Positions 5,132-7,056 of a DNA stretch of 7,056 nucleotides are shown here, piece after piece; position 1 is the stretch's first letter, and each line of letters opens with the position of its first letter. Source of the stretch: Candidatus Sumerlaeota bacterium (GTDB lineage Bacteria > Sumerlaeota > T1SED10-198M). The translations under genes and the position numbers were made by a program. Location of the stretch: contig PWGE01000143.1 in assembly GCA_003554345.1 (NCBI GenBank), positions 1 through 7,056 of the forward strand, read 5' to 3'. The notes beneath the pieces are model-generated. The model was not told the DNA's origin. It saw nothing but the letters and a program-made list of their open reading frames with translations, and did no database searches.

Positions 5132-5731
5132 ATGTCAAAACACCTGTTTCTGATAGCACTATTCACCTTCCTGCTCCATTTTTCCTGCGTTACCAGTAAA
5201 GATGTTACTGGTTCTGACCTTAAAGATATTCGGTTATACACCATGCAAGCCAGACCCTCTTTATTACCCGGTCACAATCATATTCAGCCACTTCATGAGT
5301 ATCTGGAAGAAAAGACAATTATCCTCTACTTTGACAGGCTGTTGAGAACATCAGAAAAGTCAGATGAGAAACCATATACTATTCCATGGCACCCTGATAC
5401 CGCCCCTGTTTTCATAGTCTTTCTGACAAATACAGAAAACCAATTAGAATTCTGCAACCTCCCGGACATTTTACCATCCAATAAAAAGACTCTGAAAGAT
5501 GAGTACATTCAAATAGATAATGGAACCCTGGAATCACAAGCACGTATCCTTGATGCCGAACAATTATTCTATAGGGCATGCCTTATTCCTCAGACCAGTC
5601 CCATTGACCTAATGGCTGATCACCTCAACGATGCACTACACTTCGCGTTTACTGGCCATCAATTGCCCGACAAAGCGTTAAAAATGGCGTATAATAATTG
5701 TAATAAATACGAAAACAGGTCGTCAATATGA
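5132..5731 (+). CDS. Putative lipoprotein of unknown function, 199 aa
   Basis: I do not recognise this protein. I prefer ATG 5132, with AAAGG at 5120-5124 seven bases upstream, over a TTG at 5081 that would add 17 residues before the signal sequence. The N-terminus (MSKHLFLIALFTFLLHFSC) is a signal peptide ending at Cys19, followed by VTSKDVTGSD, a typical flexible linker. The residues before the cysteine (H-F-S) are a loose lipobox, so lipidation is likely but not certain; a plain secretory signal is the alternative. The mature part (~180 residues) has a basic/hydrophobic YTMQARPSLLPGHNHIQ segment, a Pro/Trp-rich stretch (YTIPWHPDTAPVFIVFL) and probably mixed alpha/beta structure. Its last two bases overlap the permease start (ATGA at 5728-5731), implying translational coupling. 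By context it may be an envelope-anchored partner of the transporter or of the secreted twin-domain protein. Confidence 0.72.
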   Translation: MSKHLFLIALFTFLLHFSCVTSKDVTGSDLKDIRLYTMQARPSLLPGHNHIQPLHEYLEEKTIILYFDRLLRTSEKSDEKPYTIPWHPDTAPVFIVFLTNTENQLEFCNLPDILPSNKKTLKDEYIQIDNGTLESQARILDAEQLFYRACLIPQTSPIDLMADHLNDALHFAFTGHQLPDKALKMAYNNCNKYENRSSI

Positions 5732-6633
5732 AAAGATGGTCATTGAAAAAAAGGGAGGCTGTCACAGCCTGGATTTTCCTTACCCCTTCACTCATTTTAT
5801 TCGCCACTTTTGTTATTTATCCCATGATCGTCTCTTTTTATTACAGTCTCTGTCAATATTCAGGTTATTCGCCTCCTGAATTCATAGGACTGGACAACTT
5901 CAGACATATTTTTCAGGACCGTGTTTTTCTCATCGCCATTGGTAATTCCTTCCTCTATCTACTGGTAACTCCCGCCCTTATTATTCTCTCAATCTTAATG
6001 GCTATGATGGTAAATAATGCCCTTAAGGGTATTAATTTTTTTCGGACCGCTTATTACCTTCCCGTTGTAACCCCCGTGGTTGTGGTTGCCATAATCTGGA
6101 GACAGATGATGAATGAGGATTACGGGCTGATCAACCAGGTTCTCCAGAATATCGGGCTTATTCAAAACAATATTCCCTTCCTGACAGGAGGACGCACATC
6201 ACTTTTCTGGATAATGTCGGTCACTGTCTGGCGGGGTTTGGGATATTTTATGGTCATTTTTCTGGCAGGACTGAAAGGCATCCCTTTTCATCTCAGGGAA
6301 TCTGCCAGAATTGACGGGGTAAGCAAATTTCAGGAATTTCGTTATATTACTATTCCCATGCTTATGCCTTCCATTACTCTCGCCATTGTTCTCTCTTCGA
6401 TTTCTGCTTTAAGGGTATTTGAAGAGGTTTTCATGATGGTTGGAGAAAGAGGCGGAGTGAACTACAGTCTGACAACCGCCGTTTTGCGGATATATGAGGT
6501 GGGTTTTGTCATGATGAACCCCAGGCTGGGAGAAGCTTCAGCTATGGCAGTCGTTCTTTTTAGTGCCATTCTTATATTTTCCATCTTCAATCTTAGATTC
6601 TTATCAAAATGGGGGTATCATGGGGAAGTATAA
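5728..6633 (+). CDS. Sugar-type ABC transporter permease, MalF/UgpA family, 301 aa
   Basis: This is an inner-membrane subunit of a carbohydrate-uptake ABC importer (CUT1 type), pairing with the next permease and with an ATPase not seen here. About six membrane helices are visible: residues about 13-36, 68-96, 105-126, 158-182, 210-236 and 268-292. A large extracytoplasmic loop follows helix 1 (YSGYSPPEFIGLDNFRHIF), as in this family. The ATPase-coupling EAA loop is at residues 191-214: ESARIDG, then about ten residues, then IPMLMP. Glu191, Gly197 and the final Pro are conserved, while the second residue is Ser rather than Ala. The FRTAYYLPVVTPVVV block is characteristic. The length (301) is normal. 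Translation is probably coupled to the lipoprotein gene through the ATGA overlap, since its own ribosome site is weak. The substrate cannot be deduced from sequence; a sugar or oligosaccharide is expected. Confidence 0.95.
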   Translation: MKRWSLKKREAVTAWIFLTPSLILFATFVIYPMIVSFYYSLCQYSGYSPPEFIGLDNFRHIFQDRVFLIAIGNSFLYLLVTPALIILSILMAMMVNNALKGINFFRTAYYLPVVTPVVVVAIIWRQMMNEDYGLINQVLQNIGLIQNNIPFLTGGRTSLFWIMSVTVWRGLGYFMVIFLAGLKGIPFHLRESARIDGVSKFQEFRYITIPMLMPSITLAIVLSSISALRVFEEVFMMVGERGGVNYSLTTAVLRIYEVGFVMMNPRLGEASAMAVVLFSAILIFSIFNLRFLSKWGYHGEV

Positions 6634-7056
6634 TCCTTATAGCAGACTTTCAAAAAGTCAGCTGTTCCTCGTATTATTCAGGAGGATCTTCTTCAATTAT
6701 ATTCCTCTGTGCATTGTAGCTTTTGTGATGATTTTTCCCTTTCTGTGGTTGCTTTCCCTCTCGATAAGAGAAGGGGGGAATCTGGCACAGATTACCCTTA
6801 TACCTGACGGATTCACTCTCCGCAATTTCGGCAGAGCGTGGCAATATGCCAACATAGGCACCTCGTTTAAAAACAGCACCTTTTTAGCCTCATTGGCCAT
6901 TTCCGGCAATCTTTTTTTAGGAGCACTGGCGGCATATCCACTGGCACGTTACCGTTTTCCCGGCAAGAACATCGTCTTTATTGTTATCCTCTCCAGCATG
7001 ATGATTCCTTTCCAGCTGACCATGATTCCTCTTTCTGACCTTATCGCAAATCTGCA
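6620..7056 (+). CDS. Sugar-type ABC transporter permease, MalG/UgpE family, partial (N-terminal ~145 aa)
   Basis: This is the second permease of the pair, cut by the right edge of the window. It starts at ATG 6620, inside the previous gene (14-base overlap), with GGGGG at 6611-6615 just upstream. Visible parts are a basic N-terminus (MGKYNPYSRLSKSQ), a first membrane helix (residues about 27-48), an extracytoplasmic segment with the family-typical FTLRNFGRAWQ, a second helix (about 83-108) ending in YPLARYRFPGK, and a third (about 117-137, with MMIPFQLTMIPL). These are the hallmarks of the MalG half. Full-length relatives are around 275-280 residues, so roughly half remains; the EAA loop lies beyond the edge. 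The operon evidently continues to the right. Confidence 0.93.
   Translation, partial: MGKYNPYSRLSKSQLFLVLFRRIFFNYIPLCIVAFVMIFPFLWLLSLSIREGGNLAQITLIPDGFTLRNFGRAWQYANIGTSFKNSTFLASLAISGNLFLGALAAYPLARYRFPGKNIVFIVILSSMMIPFQLTMIPLSDLIANL

Overview
The window looks like a carbohydrate-responsive transport locus from a moderately AT-rich, free-living bacterium. Coding density is ordinary, start codons are ATG and GTG, and Shine-Dalgarno sites are clear. A predicted Sec-secreted protein and a probable lipoprotein next to ABC permease genes suggest a diderm. The mix of a LacI regulator, a MalF/MalG-type permease pair and long secreted beta-rich proteins is reminiscent of Spirochaetes or Fibrobacterota, but that placement is a guess; nothing here fixes the taxon.

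Layout. Bases 1-311 hold no convincing gene, only a possible tail of an upstream reading frame and a good -10 box. At 312-722 (+) lies a small unrecognised protein with one N-terminal membrane anchor. A 13-bp tandem duplication runs across its stop codon. Converging on it is a full-length LacI-family repressor at 788-1822 (-). A 972-bp non-coding stretch (1823-2794) separates the repressor from the divergent operon. It is AT-rich and holds several inverted repeats, a tandem pair of LacI-type operator-like sites (2511-2542) and a strong hairpin (2711-2738) shortly before the ribosome binding site of the first operon gene.

The rightward operon begins with a 721-residue predicted secreted protein (2795-4960) built from two tandem copies of one ~335-residue domain. 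From memory the domain resembles the DUF4623-like, propeller-like secreted proteins. An intercistronic 15-bp stem-loop (4977-5019) follows. Next come a 199-residue predicted lipoprotein of unknown function (5132-5731), a MalF/UgpA-type permease (5728-6633, ATGA overlap) and the start of a MalG/UgpE-type permease (6620 to the window end, 14-nt overlap).

Inferred working: the LacI-type repressor senses a sugar and controls the operon through the tandem operators. The secreted twin-domain protein and the lipoprotein act outside the cytoplasmic membrane on the substrate or its polymer, and the permease pair imports a sugar or oligosaccharide. No classical solute-binding protein or ATPase is visible; they may lie beyond the right edge. 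The unusual element is the duplicated secreted protein in the position where a binding protein often sits, with an unknown lipoprotein between it and the permeases.
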